NCBI GenBank assembly: GCA_015680685.1
Contig: MNCI01002984.1
Coordinates: 586,248-650,247, forward strand
Direction: 5' to 3'
Length of the DNA stretch: 64,000 bases
Source: Gnetum montanum
Lineage: Eukaryota > Streptophyta > Gnetopsida > Gnetales > Gnetaceae
Made by a program: the position numbers and the translations under genes. Under the pieces are notes generated by a model. The model searched no databases and was not told the DNA's origin. It saw only the letters and a program-made list of their open reading frames with translations. The first letter of the stretch is position 1; each line of letters starts with the position of its first letter. This document shows, in pieces, positions 22,541 through 34,041 of the stretch.

Positions 22541-24800
22541 ACACTACCTAAGAACCCACCTACATATTTGGTGTAGGTGTGTTGGAAACATGCTCACTCA
22601 TGTTGCAAAGAATGCCAACGAGCTCCACGACAACTAGGATGGGCTTCAATAACACCTTTTAACTGCAAAATTAATGAACAAAGCGTTAGTACACATATAG
22701 TAGATGCAAATTTTTGACAAAAATTTATTAAATCAAACTTAGCAAAATTATTATAATGTTAGCAAAAAAATATCTTAGGGCCCCTAGGCCCCATGGGTAT
22801 AGGGCATAAACAAATACATTTGATGCACTTGGTATTGATTGGGGTACAACATGTTCGCATAGGATTAGCATCTCATTTTACAATTTGCAAGTTTAGCATC
22901 ATTGGTGTTATCATAGTTTGCATGTTTTGGCAGTCTAGCATTGTTTCGATTTGTACATTTAATCTAGCATCAATTACAATTCACAAAATTTTCAAAAATA
23001 TCTTTTCTAAGTTCAGAGGGTGTAGTCTAGGATGTTGCAAATTTTTCCTAACTCTAGGTTACCTCTGAGAGCATAGTCTAGAAACATCGTAATTTTTTAT
23101 AAATTTGGATCACCTTGACTACACTTTGGAACACTATAGAGCATAGTCCCAAATTGCAAAAAATTCTAACTGCCAACCACGCCCCCCATGAAGTGGAGTC
23201 CAGAAAAAAGAAACTATTGGACAAGCCATTTCGATAAACACTTAGCATCAACTACACCTCCAAGATGGGAGCGTAGTCTTGATTGTGGCCAATGAACTAA
23301 GGTTTGGTTTCCATCCCAACGTTCTCTTCTCCTCCATTCACTATGCCTTGCTACAGTGTTGTACATTGCCTCACTAGTTACTTTTATCACGCATGCTAGG
23401 TGCTCACTGTGGCCACTGTTCTTCCAGTCGTGACACCTAACATACACTGCGACCATGCTTCCAAACACCAATAGCATCACTCTTATGCTATGCTTATTAG
23501 AGCCCCTTAGAAAAACTAAAAATAAAAAGAAAAATCCAAAAATGCATCTTGGTGCTGCATGCCTCATAGCTCCCCTATGGCCCCTACGATCGCATAGCCA
23601 TGACGTAGGACACGATGCCCTCACAATGTCCACAGTCCCTTCACCACCAATGCATGTCTGGCTCTCCTTGCCACACATCCTCCTTTAAAACAAGAAAAAA
23701 GAGAAAAAAATCTAAATTACAGAGCCCTACCATGCCATTCCCCCTATGAGCAGCGGCTACCGCTGTGGCCAAACCCCAATCTATTGTGCCACATCATAGA
23801 AAAATAAAAAAAATCTTAAAAAAAAATTGCAAAAAACCTTGTAGCTTTCCCATGTGTGATCACAGTAGCTACTATTATAGCCACGAACCTCATAAAACCC
23901 CTACAAAAAAAAAATAGTTGTGATCAAGACCACTAAACCTCTGTGCTCATTGTCGATCTGCCATGTAATCACAAAACCAATCACAAATAAAATCCTTGCT
24001 CCCCATGTGCATGCCCCTCCCTAGCTATGGAGGCCACAATGGCCACAATGGGAGTGGCCCTTACCACAGTAGGCCATCATCCATAACCAAGCCCCAAACC
24101 CTTGAATGCAGAAGGCCAAGCCAATGAAAAAACAAAAAAGGGAAGAGCATGGTTGGGTTACTTAGCAGATGGTGTCATCCTTCGTTCTTCCACGCATGCC
24201 CACGGTAGGTAACCTAATGCCTATTCTCCCTCATCCACATTTGCTAGTCTAAGGTGTTGGGATCCACTTTGGTGGTGGCTCCTCTTGGTGGCAACTATGC
24301 TCTTCAAAAATAGTGTGCTGTGCTATGAAAGTTTGCATTTTTCAACTTTGAAAATGACAGACTTACCCAAGGTGAAATGTGCTTTTATACCTCTCAAGCC
24401 CACTTAATGATTTACCAACCTCAGAATTATGCTTAACCCTATCTATGCAGAGCGTAGTTGGGTGGGAACATAGTTACTAGACTTAAATTTTTTTTGATTT
24501 TTCTAACTATCCCAGATTTAGAAAAATTTTAAGTTTTTTTCTCACTACTTAGTGAATGCCTAGTCTAACTTCGCATCCCAAGCACTCATGACCTTGTCCA
24601 AGATGCTACATCTAGTGCATACCATAATCTGTTAAGACCTTAAATTGGCACCCTAAGGTCCGCTAAGACCCTAAACTCACACTTATGGCCTACGAGGCCT
24701 AAAACTGGCACCAACATGCTTACTTTAATAATGCATGTGTACACTAAGGCAAAATATTTATTGCATTGCTTTCCTCCATTTTGTGCATATCGACTTCATT
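22541..24800. other. Unassigned region between F and B
   Basis: No protein family is recognisable. Short phrases such as GAGCATAGTCTAG and CTACACTTTGGAACACTATAGAGCATAGTC (in two halves around 23066 and 23108-23148) resemble the palindromic words of the B-family LTR, so part may be a diverged relative. The stretch 23180-24300 is GC-richer, with long chance ORFs of no known type. The deletion junction that removed the 5' parts of B and C may lie here. Three minisatellite units at 24627-24712 are listed separately. Confidence 0.4.
24627..24712. repeat. Three minisatellite units upstream of element B pol
   Basis: Three successive units of the type GTTAAGACCTTAAATTGGCAC, CTAAGACCCTAAACTCACAC and ACGAGGCCTAAAACTGGCAC. 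They match the pattern of the 22-unit array at 28385-29085, particularly its last units (ACCTTAAACTAGC). Confidence 0.6.
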
Positions 24801-25083
24801 GAGATAGGTGCAGCTTGACATTTTTTTGTTTATTTTTGTAGGACCTTTGCAAGAATACAACATGACTATGTATGAGCATCTTCATTCACCTCTAGTTCTC
24901 ATCGGGCCCCATGGTGATCTCAAGTGATACATTAATCCACAATGCCTAGACCTTGAGCTCATAGCCTAAGATGAATACATAACATCTGTAGAGGTAATGC
25001 TAGATTAGCCAGACCATCAAGTTAAGGCTCTAGATCTAAAGACATGTGACATCATTGAGGATCCCCTCATTGAAACCCCTATA

Positions 25084-26250
25084 GTGACACCTAGTGATGA
25101 GGTAAAGGCATTGAAACTTAGTTCTTTATTAAAGCCTCAACATTATGAGAACATCACTAAAGTACTCAATGATAACATTAATGCATTCGCATGGTCTTAC
25201 AAAGACATGCTAGGCCTAGATCCTCACATAGTACAACATAACATAATCCTCAATCCTAGCATAAAGCCAGTTAAGCAGAAAGTGCATAAGGTTAGGCCTA
25301 AGGTGGCATTGGCAATCTGTGATGAAATCACCAAGCTCTATAAAGCTGGTTTCATTTAAGCCATTGACTATGTAGACTGGGTCTCCAACAACATGATTGT
25401 ACCTAAGAAAAATGGAAGTATATGCATTTGCATAGATTTCTAGGACCTAAAGAAGGCAACCATTAAAGATGATTTCCCATTACCTAGTATTGATCAATTG
25501 GTTGATACTATAGTTGGACATGCCTAGTTATCTTTTATGGATGGGTTCTTGGATTACAACTAGATTTAGATCAACCTACAGCACCAGCTTAGTACTACCT
25601 TTATGACTCCTTGGGATAAATTCTATTACACCATGATGCCTTTTGGACTTAAGAATGTAGGAGCAACTTACCAACGTGCAATGACTTACATTTTTAGTGA
25701 CTACATGTTAGGTTTGCTTAATGATTACATTGATGACATAACAACTAAGTCCAAAGTAGCACACAACCATGTATATGACTTAAATCTTGTGCTTAAATGT
25801 TGCTTGAAATATGATCTTAGGTAAAACCCAAGAAATGTGTTTTCGGCATTAAGACGGGCTACATGCTCAGTTTCGTAGTATCCAAGGTAGGCATACGCAT
25901 AGACCCTGATAAGGTTAAGGCCATTATCAACTTAGCACCACTAGCTAACTTAAGGAGCTATGAGGGTTGTAGGATAGATTGCAATTTATATGTAGGTTTA
26001 TCAAACAGTTGATTGACAAGTTGTAGCCAATGCAACATTTTCTCAAAAAGGAAGTCCACTTCCAGTGGACAACTCAATGCCAAGAGGCATTTGACAACCT
26101 TAAACAAGAGCTGGCTCAACTTTCAATGCTCTATCCTTTGTAAGGAGATAAACCTTTCTACATCTACCTTGCTACCTTTGACACGTCCATCACTTCTTTA
26201 CTTTGTCAAAAGAGAGATGATGGCATAGAGGTCTTGATATACTACTTAAG
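25084..26250 (+). pseudogene. Element B reverse transcriptase
   Basis: The N-terminal linker reads FAWSYKDMLGLDPHIVQH, typical of the region before Tat RT, followed by a KPVKQK-type motif. Then come WVSNNMIVPKKNGSI, FMDGFLDYN-stop-I and MPFGLKNVGATYQRAM (about 25620-25690). The catalytic YVDD box appears as YIDD near 25725. In-frame TAG codons occur at 25441, 25525, 25561 and 25567; that at 25561 replaces the Gln of YNQI. Several frameshifts follow, so it is inactive. Confidence 0.85.
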
Positions 26251-26500
26251 CCATGAATTGGTTGCCTATGAAGCAAAGTATAACAATGTGAAGAAGAATT
26301 GCCTTGCCTTGGTCTTTGCACTCAAGATGTGGAGGCACTATCTTTTCTACAGTCAAGTCAACATCATCTGCAAGAGTAACGTACTTTTTGAGCGATTATA
26401 GCAAATACCTACAAGAGTAGTTGTATTACATGGTGGAAGGTAATAACAATGGAGTTTGACCTATATTACATTGCACAAGCCTTAACAAAAGGTCAAGCTA
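26150..26500 (+). pseudogene. Element B first RNase H domain
   Basis: After RT the reading gives FYIYLATFDTSITSLLCQKRDDGI, then YYLSHELVAYEAKYNNVKK and CLALVFALKMWRHYL, the standard Ty3/gypsy RNase H pattern in which the Glu of Y-x-x-x-EK lies before the W-R-H-Y-L helix. The expected DH motif at the next step has become KSN. Frameshifts follow. Confidence 0.75.
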
Positions 26501-26599
26501 TAGTCACAAAACTCATGGCTTAGCCCATTGATGACCAAGCAACAATAGATCTGGAATTCCTAGATGAGCATGTCAATAGCATCGATCAAGTGCCTAGCA

Positions 26600-26995
26600 A
26601 CTTTGAGGCACTCTTGTACTTTGATGGTACTTTGACCTCTCAAGGGAGTAGTGTCACTACCATTATCATGTTTCCCTCTAAGGAGATTTGACTTTTCACG
26701 TATCGTTTTACATTTCCTTACACTAACAACGTGGTGGAATATGAAGGTCTCCTCAGAGGTATCCTAGCAACCCACAACCTAGGAATCCAAAGCATAGCAA
26801 TTTCAGGTGACTCGTAGTTAGTGAAAAACCAAGTCACAAAGGTCTACGCTTGCAAAGCCCAACATTTACAACCTTACTTTGACTTGGTGAAGCATTTGCT
26901 TAAATAGTTTGCAACTGCTGATGTCCAATACATTTTCCACATTGTAAATGCCATAACCGATGCCTTAGCAATGTTAACCATAAGCATTACACCTA
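26600..26995 (+). pseudogene. Element B archaeal-type RNase H (second RNase H)
   Basis: The sequence LYFDGTLTSQGSS (first catalytic Asp), then TNNVVEYEGLLRGI (second acidic residue, Glu, in the family motif N-N-x-A-E-Y-E), then SGDS-stop-LVKNQV (third Asp) is the plant-retrotransposon form of archaeal-type RNase H, placed between the first RNase H and integrase as in the Tat lineage. TAG at 26815-26817 stands where the family often has Gln or a similar residue. Another stop lies at about 26690. Confidence 0.82.
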
Positions 26996-27229
26996 ACATG
27001 TTTCATGCATTGCCCACCTTGGTGGTGGATTGCATTGTGCCTATCACGCAAACCACTGATATTGCATCCATAGCCATAGTTAGCACAAACCACGTAGTGG
27101 AATGGTATGACGACATTAAGGCATACCTTCTATAGGTTGAGCCTCCATAACACCTAACTACTGCCCAAAAGGATGCAGTGTGAAAATGATCGTGGTAGTA
27201 CATCATTGTAGGTGATAGCACCTTGTGTC

Positions 27230-28343
27230 ACAGATCCTACGATGGCATACTACTAATCTACGTAAGTAGCAATAAAGCATAGATGATCATTGAACAAGTC
27301 CACAAGGGACTATGTGGAGGTCACATAGCACCCAGGGCAATGGTAGCAAAAATTAAATGCTTAGGCAACTACTAGCCTTACATGGAGCACAATTGTATCT
27401 CCAAGGTCAAAACATGCAATATTTGTCAACAACATGGCAACTTAATGCATGTGCCATCGACTGAACTGCACACCACAGAGATCACATGGACATTCAAACA
27501 TTGGGTGTTGGACATCATTAGAGTAATAATGCCTAAGTCCTTTGCAGGGCATAGCTTCATTATAACCACAAATGAGTATTTTACTAAGTGGGTTGAGGCT
27601 ATTCCCCTTAGAAAAACAACATCGTGGCAGGTTTGCAAATTTATGCTTGACAACATAGTGATCCATTTTGGTTTACCCATGACCATCGTAACAGACAATG
27701 GGCCATAGCTTAGCAATGTAGAAACTAAGGTCTTCTATGAGCACTTTTGCATTAAACATTCCTTCTCATCACCATACTACCTACAGGTGAATGGCTAGGT
27801 AGAGGCCTCAAACAAGGTCATCATCAACCTTCTAAAGAAAATGCTTAATAGCAGCAAGCAACGATGGCATGAGCAATTAGTCTATGCACTCTAGGCCTAC
27901 TGCACAACACACAAAATAGCAACAAGTAAAATGCCATACAATTTGATTTACAAGTATGAAGCTATTTTACCTCTTGAATTGTAGGTCCCATGGCTCCATG
28001 TGATCCTCTCAAACTTCATTGATGAGGCTCAAAATGATGAGTTGAGAACCATGGACCTTGACTTGATAAATGAGGAACACATGTAGATGCTTGGTCACAT
28101 TGAGTGATACCAAGAGAAGCAAAGGCAAGAGCACCATTATAATTAGCACCAGCACCAAATCAAGAAAGGGGACTTAGTTCTTAAGGCCATTTGCAAACTC
28201 ATGGATAAATTCTCAGCTAATTGGGAAGGGCCTTTCTTCCTCACTAAGACCTATGACAATGGAGCATTCAAGCTTGCTGATCAAGACAATAATGAATTTT
28301 CCAATCTGGTGAACCACTCATATCTGAAGCCATACTATGCCTA
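27230..28343 (+). pseudogene. Element B integrase
   Basis: The zinc-binding part ends CNICQQHGN. The catalytic core follows with HWVLDIIRVIMPKS (first Asp), FTKWVEAIPLRKTT, then IVTDNGP-stop (second Asp, Gln replaced by TAG at 27716) and VNG-stop-VEASNK (Gln replaced by TAG at 27796, followed by the catalytic Glu). The C-terminal domain ends with the NHSYLKPYYA pattern at 28343, the normal end of pol. Apart from the stops the frame is well kept. Confidence 0.88.
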
Positions 28344-28384
28344 GTATGCAGCATTGCATCTCAAAAAAGTAATGTAACCAAAGT

Positions 28385-29085
28385 TTGCTATGACTATAAA
28401 CTAGCACAACATAGTCTGCTATGACCGTAAATTGACATAGAAGTTCGCTATGACTCTAAACTAGTGCCACATGTCCACTATGACTATAAACTAACATAGA
28501 AAGATCATTATGACTATATACTAGCACAGAAAGTCTGCTATGACTATAAACTGGCACCAATAGTTAGCTACAACTATAAACTAGCACAACACAAGTCTGC
28601 TATGACTATAAACTAGCACAAGAAGTCTACTCTGACTACAAACTAGCATAGCATAAATCTGCTATGACTATAAACTAGCATCACACAAGTCCACTATGAC
28701 TATAAACTAGCACAACATTTGTCCGCTATGATGTTAAACTGTCAACCAAACCTCAAGTTCGCTATAACTATAAACTAGTAAAGCATTAGTTTGCTATGAC
28801 TATAAACTAATACAAACCATCTGCCATGACACTAAACTAGCACAAATCGTCCACCATGACACTAAATTGGCATAGATCATCCTTGGGTCATGACATTAAA
28901 CTGACATAGTAGCACTTCTGCTATGACGTTAAACTAGCATGCAACAATCTACTAGGACTATAAACTAGCACACATCATGATCAACCAAGATCTTAAATTG
29001 GGTTCAAAGTTTGCTAGGACCTTAAACTAGCAAAGCATATGGTCTACCAATACCTTAAACTAGGTTCACAGTTCACCACACATAG
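28385..29085. repeat. Minisatellite in the 3' UTR of element B
   Basis: About 22 tandem units averaging 32 bp, consensus near GTCTGCTATGACTATAAACT followed by AGCACAACA. Units vary in length (about 26-37 bp) and drift towards ACCTTAAACTAG at the right end. It begins about 40 bp after the pol stop. Arrays in this position are known for Tat/Ogre elements and can seed genomic satellites. Confidence 0.9.
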
Positions 29086-30634
29086 CTCTATGGGCAAGTA
29101 AGTGAGAATACTTTCAACTCCAGCCACCCCCCTCTTATTTGTCCACATCTTGTAGGTAGGGTGGGGATACTATAGTTCTAGAATGGATTTCTTGTCATCA
29201 AAAGAGGCCTCTAGAACATTTGAAGCATTACCACCCCTTGGCATTTTGCTGATCTTCTAAAACCACCCTCAGGCATTTTGCTGATCTTGCAGAGCTCCTA
29301 TCATTGATGCTAGCATTACCAGCTCTAAGCCACACTTGTAGCACTACCAACTCTGGGCAACACTTTCAACACTATCAGCTTTGGGCATTTTGCTGGTGCT
29401 TTGAGCTCTTGTCATCGAGACATCCTTTGGAGTAGTTGCAACATTATGGACCCCTACCATTTTGTTGGTCTCTTGAGCTCCTGTCAATAGCATGAACTCT
29501 CAAGCATCTGCAGCATCATCACCCTTGGCACTTTTACTGGCTTTTCAAACACTTGCAACTGGTTCACCTATTGTAACATTTGTAGCATCCTCGCATCTAG
29601 TAGTTTACTCACATCTCATGTTGTGTGGTTATTTTCTTATTTTCTTTGAGTTGTGTTTGCAGGATGAAGCCTCGAAGGTGGTTGTATAGAGATGCATCTC
29701 ATCATAGTAGCAAGTCACCACATCATTTTGATGTGCATGATTGGACTAGCCAAGCCATTTAAGAGTGCACATCCCTATTACCCCTTCTATACCCTACTTA
29801 CATTTATCCCTTTACCTTTGCTTTCTCCTACCTTCCCCTACATCACCAAGCTTGCAAACCCTTTCGATGCACATGACACCCTCTTTAAGTCAACCATAGA
29901 ACTCGTGATGGATGTAACGCAACTCATCCCATGGGGAACCTTTATGGGCTGGTCAAAGCCCAAGAAAATGTAATGCAAATTATCCCAAGGAGGAAACACC
30001 TTTTCTATAGACGTGATGTGGTTGCATCTAAGTAGAGCCCATTAGGTGGCATGTAATCCACCTAATGGAAAGCATTCTATAGCTAGCATTCAGCAATGTG
30101 TAGAGCTTAAAGTAGGTTCACCTTGTAGTCAAAATGCAAAAAATAAAAAATAAAAAAAGAAAAATAAAAGAAGGCAAATGGGGCAAAACATATCCCCAAG
30201 AAAAAATTAGCAAAGCTATAGTTTTGCAATGGGTCCAACCCTAAAGCCACGTTGATTCTCTCATAAGCATTCCAATGAGAGATCACAATTTAAGAGGCAA
30301 TCCATCTTGGTACCATGGATGCTGACTCTCTCATAAGCATTCCAATGAGACGTCACCATTTTCGTGGTGAGCCACCTTGGTATTGTCAGTCGTGCTGACT
30401 TTGCATCTTGTAGCATGACATCCTATTTATATTTTTCCTACCTTGCCATCCTCAACACATTCCTCACATGCTTTCCCTTTGACATACCACAACCCTGAGC
30501 ACTCTTGAGCATGGTGCAATGCCATTTGATCAAGCATTGATGGGTGATGTTGGTGCTAAGCCTGATGTGGTGTTTTTTGTTCTTCATTGACATCTCTCAG
30601 GCCACTCCTCCAAACATCAACAAAGAGGGGCTAA
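29086..30634 (+). other. Element B 3' untranslated region and polypurine tract
   Basis: No coding region is supportable. Two near-repeats CATTTTGCTGATCTT occur at about 29242 and 29277, within a stretch repeating CAGCTCTGGGCA-like phrases. A duplicated block ACTCTCTCATAAGCATTCCAATGAGA occurs twice (about 30255 and 30312; given here in meaning only, about 26 bp apart from one change). The tract ACAAAGAGGGGCTAA at 30620-30634 precedes the LTR start. Confidence 0.6.
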
Positions 30635-30864
30635 TGAAACACCACCAAATTTTGGCCACTATGTCTTAACCGCAAATTTATCTAAGTGTCAACATAAGAC
30701 AAATGTTTTCTAAGTGTTGGGCATATACTCTCCACTGCTCGGACTATGATCCAGAGCATAGTTAGCGTAGTTTGCAACATAAGTTTAGATTTGCAAGATT
30801 TTTCTAAGTGTTGACAGCTACTACAAATTTTTTTAAGTGCCAAGACTATGCTCTTGACTATCGA

Positions 30865-30886
30865 GACTACACTCTAGAGTGTAGTC
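30865..30886. promoter_or_regulatory. Perfect 22-bp palindrome in the B-family U3
   Basis: The two halves GACTACACTCT and AGAGTGTAGTC are exact inverted copies with no spacer. It is one of four such modules upstream of the TATA box; a dimeric transcription factor site is a plausible role, inferred only. Confidence 0.6.
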
Positions 30887-31086
30887 AGCGTAGTCAACAC
30901 ACAAATGGTAAGTTTTGCAAATTTTCCTAAGTGTCAAGCCAAAAATTTTCATGCTTACTTAACATAGAAGAAATAGTTTGGAAAATTTTCTAACTACTAT
31001 GACTATGCTCCCTATTATGCTCTAGAGTGTAGTTAGCATAGTCAACATGGAAGCTCAAGTTTTGCAAAATTTATCTAACTGTTGGG

Positions 31087-31106
31087 ACTATGCTCTAGAG
31101 CATAGT
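31087..31106. promoter_or_regulatory. Perfect 20-bp palindrome in the B-family U3
   Basis: ACTATGCTCT followed at once by AGAGCATAGT. The next bases TAGCATAGT repeat the half-site. The same word pattern occurs in the solo LTR at 10447-10466. Confidence 0.6.
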
Positions 31107-31875
31107 TAGCATAGTTATGCAAAACAACCTTCAAAATGCAACACCAACCTTCACCTCAACTCTGACACACCTTCGGCAAGTAGGATCAACAATTTTCATT
31201 TCTTTTTGTATCCCCCATGTGTCCCAAAATTGTACCTATGCTTGACATCACTCGAGAGAGTGAACAACATAGGCCCTAGAGTGTAGTCTCCAAAACTACA
31301 TTGTTTTGCAAGTACATCACAATCTGTTTGGCATTTGCACATGTAGTTTGGGTAGCATAGTCATAGCTTGGCAATCTCACGAGGTCCATTGGAGCACACC
31401 AGCAGAACACCATTTGCTTTAGTGGAGTGTAGTTAGGTACAACGTAGTCCCAACTACCTCCTTTGCCATGTGGCACTCGATCTACACTTCACAGTAATCC
31501 TAATCCTATAAATACCCCAATGGTCTACATTTTAGGGGTTGGCAATTCTTACATTCAGTTGGCAAAGCTACATTTTGAGCATTCTTGCATTTAAATGCAC
31601 TTGGTATTCCAACGGAATCTGAGCTAGCACTTGGCACTATTGCATACCACTTGGGACATCGTAGACCACTGTAGCCCATAAGATAGCATGATAGCCAACC
31701 TAGTAGGTACAAACTCCACGACAAAATGTTAGTCTTCACAGCCTAGACACCTTGAGACTATGACTATGTTGCCTATTGCACCTATTTGTACATTGCGTAC
31801 CTCCTCACCTTTTTTGCAGTTAACTATGCTCCCCTATTTGTGATGGTGCCGCTTTCTCTCTCGCTCACATCCTAT

Positions 31876-31970
31876 GCATTTTTTTAGCATTTTCTCTCAC
31901 ATTTTAGCATTTTATTTGCATTTTTTTAGCATTTTCTCTCACATTTTAGCATTCTATTTGCATTTTTTTT
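31876..31970. repeat. 42-bp tandem repeat in the B 3' LTR
   Basis: Two full units starting GCATTTTTTTAGCATTTTC at 31876 and 31918 plus a partial third. The solo LTR in A is not repeated in this way here, so it is a copy-specific expansion. Confidence 0.75.
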
Positions 31971-32250
31971 GTTATTTTCTACACATACACATCCGTTTGC
32001 ACCTTCGTTTTGCACCAAAAACTTTGATTATGCTCACCCTCATTGACATCATGGATGCTACAAACATTGTGCAAACCTCTTAGCATTCATTCTGGCATTG
32101 CACTCTGTAAGTCCTAGTTTGATTGACAAAATCATTATAGGCACCCCGTCTCCACCTCCAACAGGCCCTCACATGGACATGGGGTCAAACTGTGTGTGCT
32201 ACAAACCTCTCAATGTATTGTTCTAGCCTCTAATATTTTCAGTCACTATA

Positions 32251-34040
32251 GTGATGGAGGTGATTGATGAGACAAAGATGATTGTAGTGCCCACTGAATT
32301 AGTTGAGATTAGGTGTGTGGACAATCAAGGAAGGCCTACCACCATGAATGAAGGGATAGCAGAGGGCATCATAGGAATCATGGTCATTGCAAAGGCTAGA
32401 ACTATGATGAGCCTTTGCTTGCAACTTGAAATGTATTGAACATTGCAGAGGCAATGAGAATTCCAACAAGGCATGTGAAAGATAGTAGAATAAAGTAGCT
32501 GGATATGAACAATATACTCAAGCTCAAAGGGGTATACAAATTAGATCTGCAAAACCAACTTCAAGCCTTTCACAATGCCTATGCCTTACAGAATGTGGAG
32601 AATGAATGGAAAAAGTTAAAGCTATTCCCAAAGACACTTATCAAAGAAGCTGAAAGTTGGTACTAGTCCTTGGAGCTGGAATCAATTCATAGATGGAGTA
32701 CGATGCTTAAGCTCTTCAATGATAAGTATTAGACATACTCCTAAGTGTCCAACCTAAGAAAGAAAGTCCAAGGTTAAAAACAAGGAACACACAAATTCTT
32801 AGATGTAGCCATGGACAAGTGCTATTCCTTTTGCATCGATGTCCTAGCCATGTTTGTTCTCAAAGGGAGTAGCTTTGCCATATCATAGATGGGCTACACA
32901 TAAAAATGAGGAGAACTCTTGGGATGAATGCCCAAGGGAGATTTTTAGAATTAAGGGTCCATCAAATCCAAAGGCTAATTGATCAAGCTACTAAGAAAGA
33001 AGGAGAGATAAGAAAAAGGGAAAGTACTAAGGAGTACAATTGGGATCCTTCCATATGCAAAAGGGTTCAGTTTTGTGACAATAAGGAGGAGGCACCACTT
33101 GATGAGGTGGTGTATGCAAGACCTTGCCAATTCAAAAATCTACTTTTGAAGTTTTGGCCAAGGTAGATAAAATGTGGGACTCTTTGGATGAAAATTCCAA
33201 ACCACTCTAAAAATAGAAGAGGAATCTAAAGAGCAAAGTAGTGATTGTGATCACAAGAGAAGGAAGGAAGCTAAATATGCCCACCAAAGGGGTAAGGGTA
33301 AGGCTACTATAGTAGAGGAGGTTGTGGAGTCTAAAATAGATAATGATGGTGGATGTAACATCTACCAATACGAATATCCTAAGGGATGTTATCCCATTGT
33401 ATCACACTTGCAGGAATTTGGGGTGTACACTTAAATCCTAGATTGTCTAGAAGGCAAACACCTAGAAGGTTGTCTTATTCTCAAGGTAATCCTAGGTAGT
33501 TCCACCAACAATAAGCTTACTATTTGAGTGGAGCTCCACCACAAACTTATGAGCAGTATTAGTGGTAGTACCCATAGTCATGGGGGATGCCACCACCAAG
33601 GTAGCAGTATCCTTACTAGTAGCCAAATTTATATGGGTACTATGTTCAACACCCCATTTCTTTACATACTCTTCCAATCACGCTTCATTCTAACATCACT
33701 ATTACCCTTCTGAGTACTACAAAGCCCAATCTCCAAGAGGGGAATCCCCATTTCCTCATTATCCTACTCATCCTTCTACATATATCCCTCCACCCTCAAC
33801 TCAATTATCACTTGCTCCATCCATGTAGGGAAAAATTCTAGCCTAGCCACAACAACATAACGCCACCTAGGTTGTTAACTTATAGATAGCTTTTGAGCCA
33901 AGTGGTTGAAAAACTAAATCCCAAAAAACATCATTCTTTCAAACTAATAGTCCTACAAAGCCCTCATAGACCTATGCATCTGATAGCCTTGCTTCTTCCT
34001 CATTCTCTACATCTAGACCATTTGAGTTCCCTTCAAACCA
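32251..34040 (+). pseudogene. Element C gag region
   Basis: Starts within gag at the B junction; 32251-32440 aligns with 10640-10860 of A (DNQGRPTTMNEGIAEG here). Next come helical, charged segments (about 32460-33180, for example LLKLWPR-type ends) and a Pro/Gln/Tyr-rich part (about 33480-33900). Frameshifts are frequent and no zinc knuckle was seen. The uninterrupted sequence at 32510-32520 gives the pre-insertion site for the solo LTR in A. Confidence 0.6.
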
Positions 34041-34041
34041 A

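Larger units (their letters stand above)
24800..32250 (+). mobile_element. Element B: Tat-lineage Ty3/gypsy retrotransposon, 5' part missing
   Basis: Contents in order: RT, RNase H, a second archaeal-type RNase H, integrase, a minisatellite-bearing 3' UTR, polypurine tract and 3' LTR. Two RNase H domains and tandem repeats between pol and the 3' LTR are both known traits of the Tat/Ogre group. No 5' LTR, primer site, gag or protease could be found upstream, so the element is 5'-truncated. Its 3' LTR abuts element C gag at 32250/32251 in place of the missing start of C. Confidence 0.8.
30635..32250 (+). repeat. 3' LTR of element B
   Basis: 1616 bp from TGAAACACCACCAAA to CAGTCACTATA; it aligns with the 1728-bp solo LTR in element A. 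The last dinucleotide is TA where the solo copy has CA. The U3 part carries four palindromic modules (30743-30762, 30865-30886, 31014-31034, 31087-31106). A TATA box CTATAAATA lies at 31506-31514, and a 42-bp tandem repeat at 31876-31970 follows in the R/U5 part. Confidence 0.85.

Noticed and set aside
22795-23160. The missing 5' LTR of element B
   Set aside because: It shares short words with the B LTR but lacks the TGAAACACCACC start and could not be aligned along its length.
23214-23678. A 154-codon minus-strand open frame
   Set aside because: It lies in a GC-richer patch where chance frames are long. The sequence matches no family I know, and the opposite strand is open as well.
28385-29085. 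CRISPR-like array
   Set aside because: Units are contiguous, without unique spacers of constant length, and lie in a plant retrotransposon 3' UTR; this is a minisatellite.
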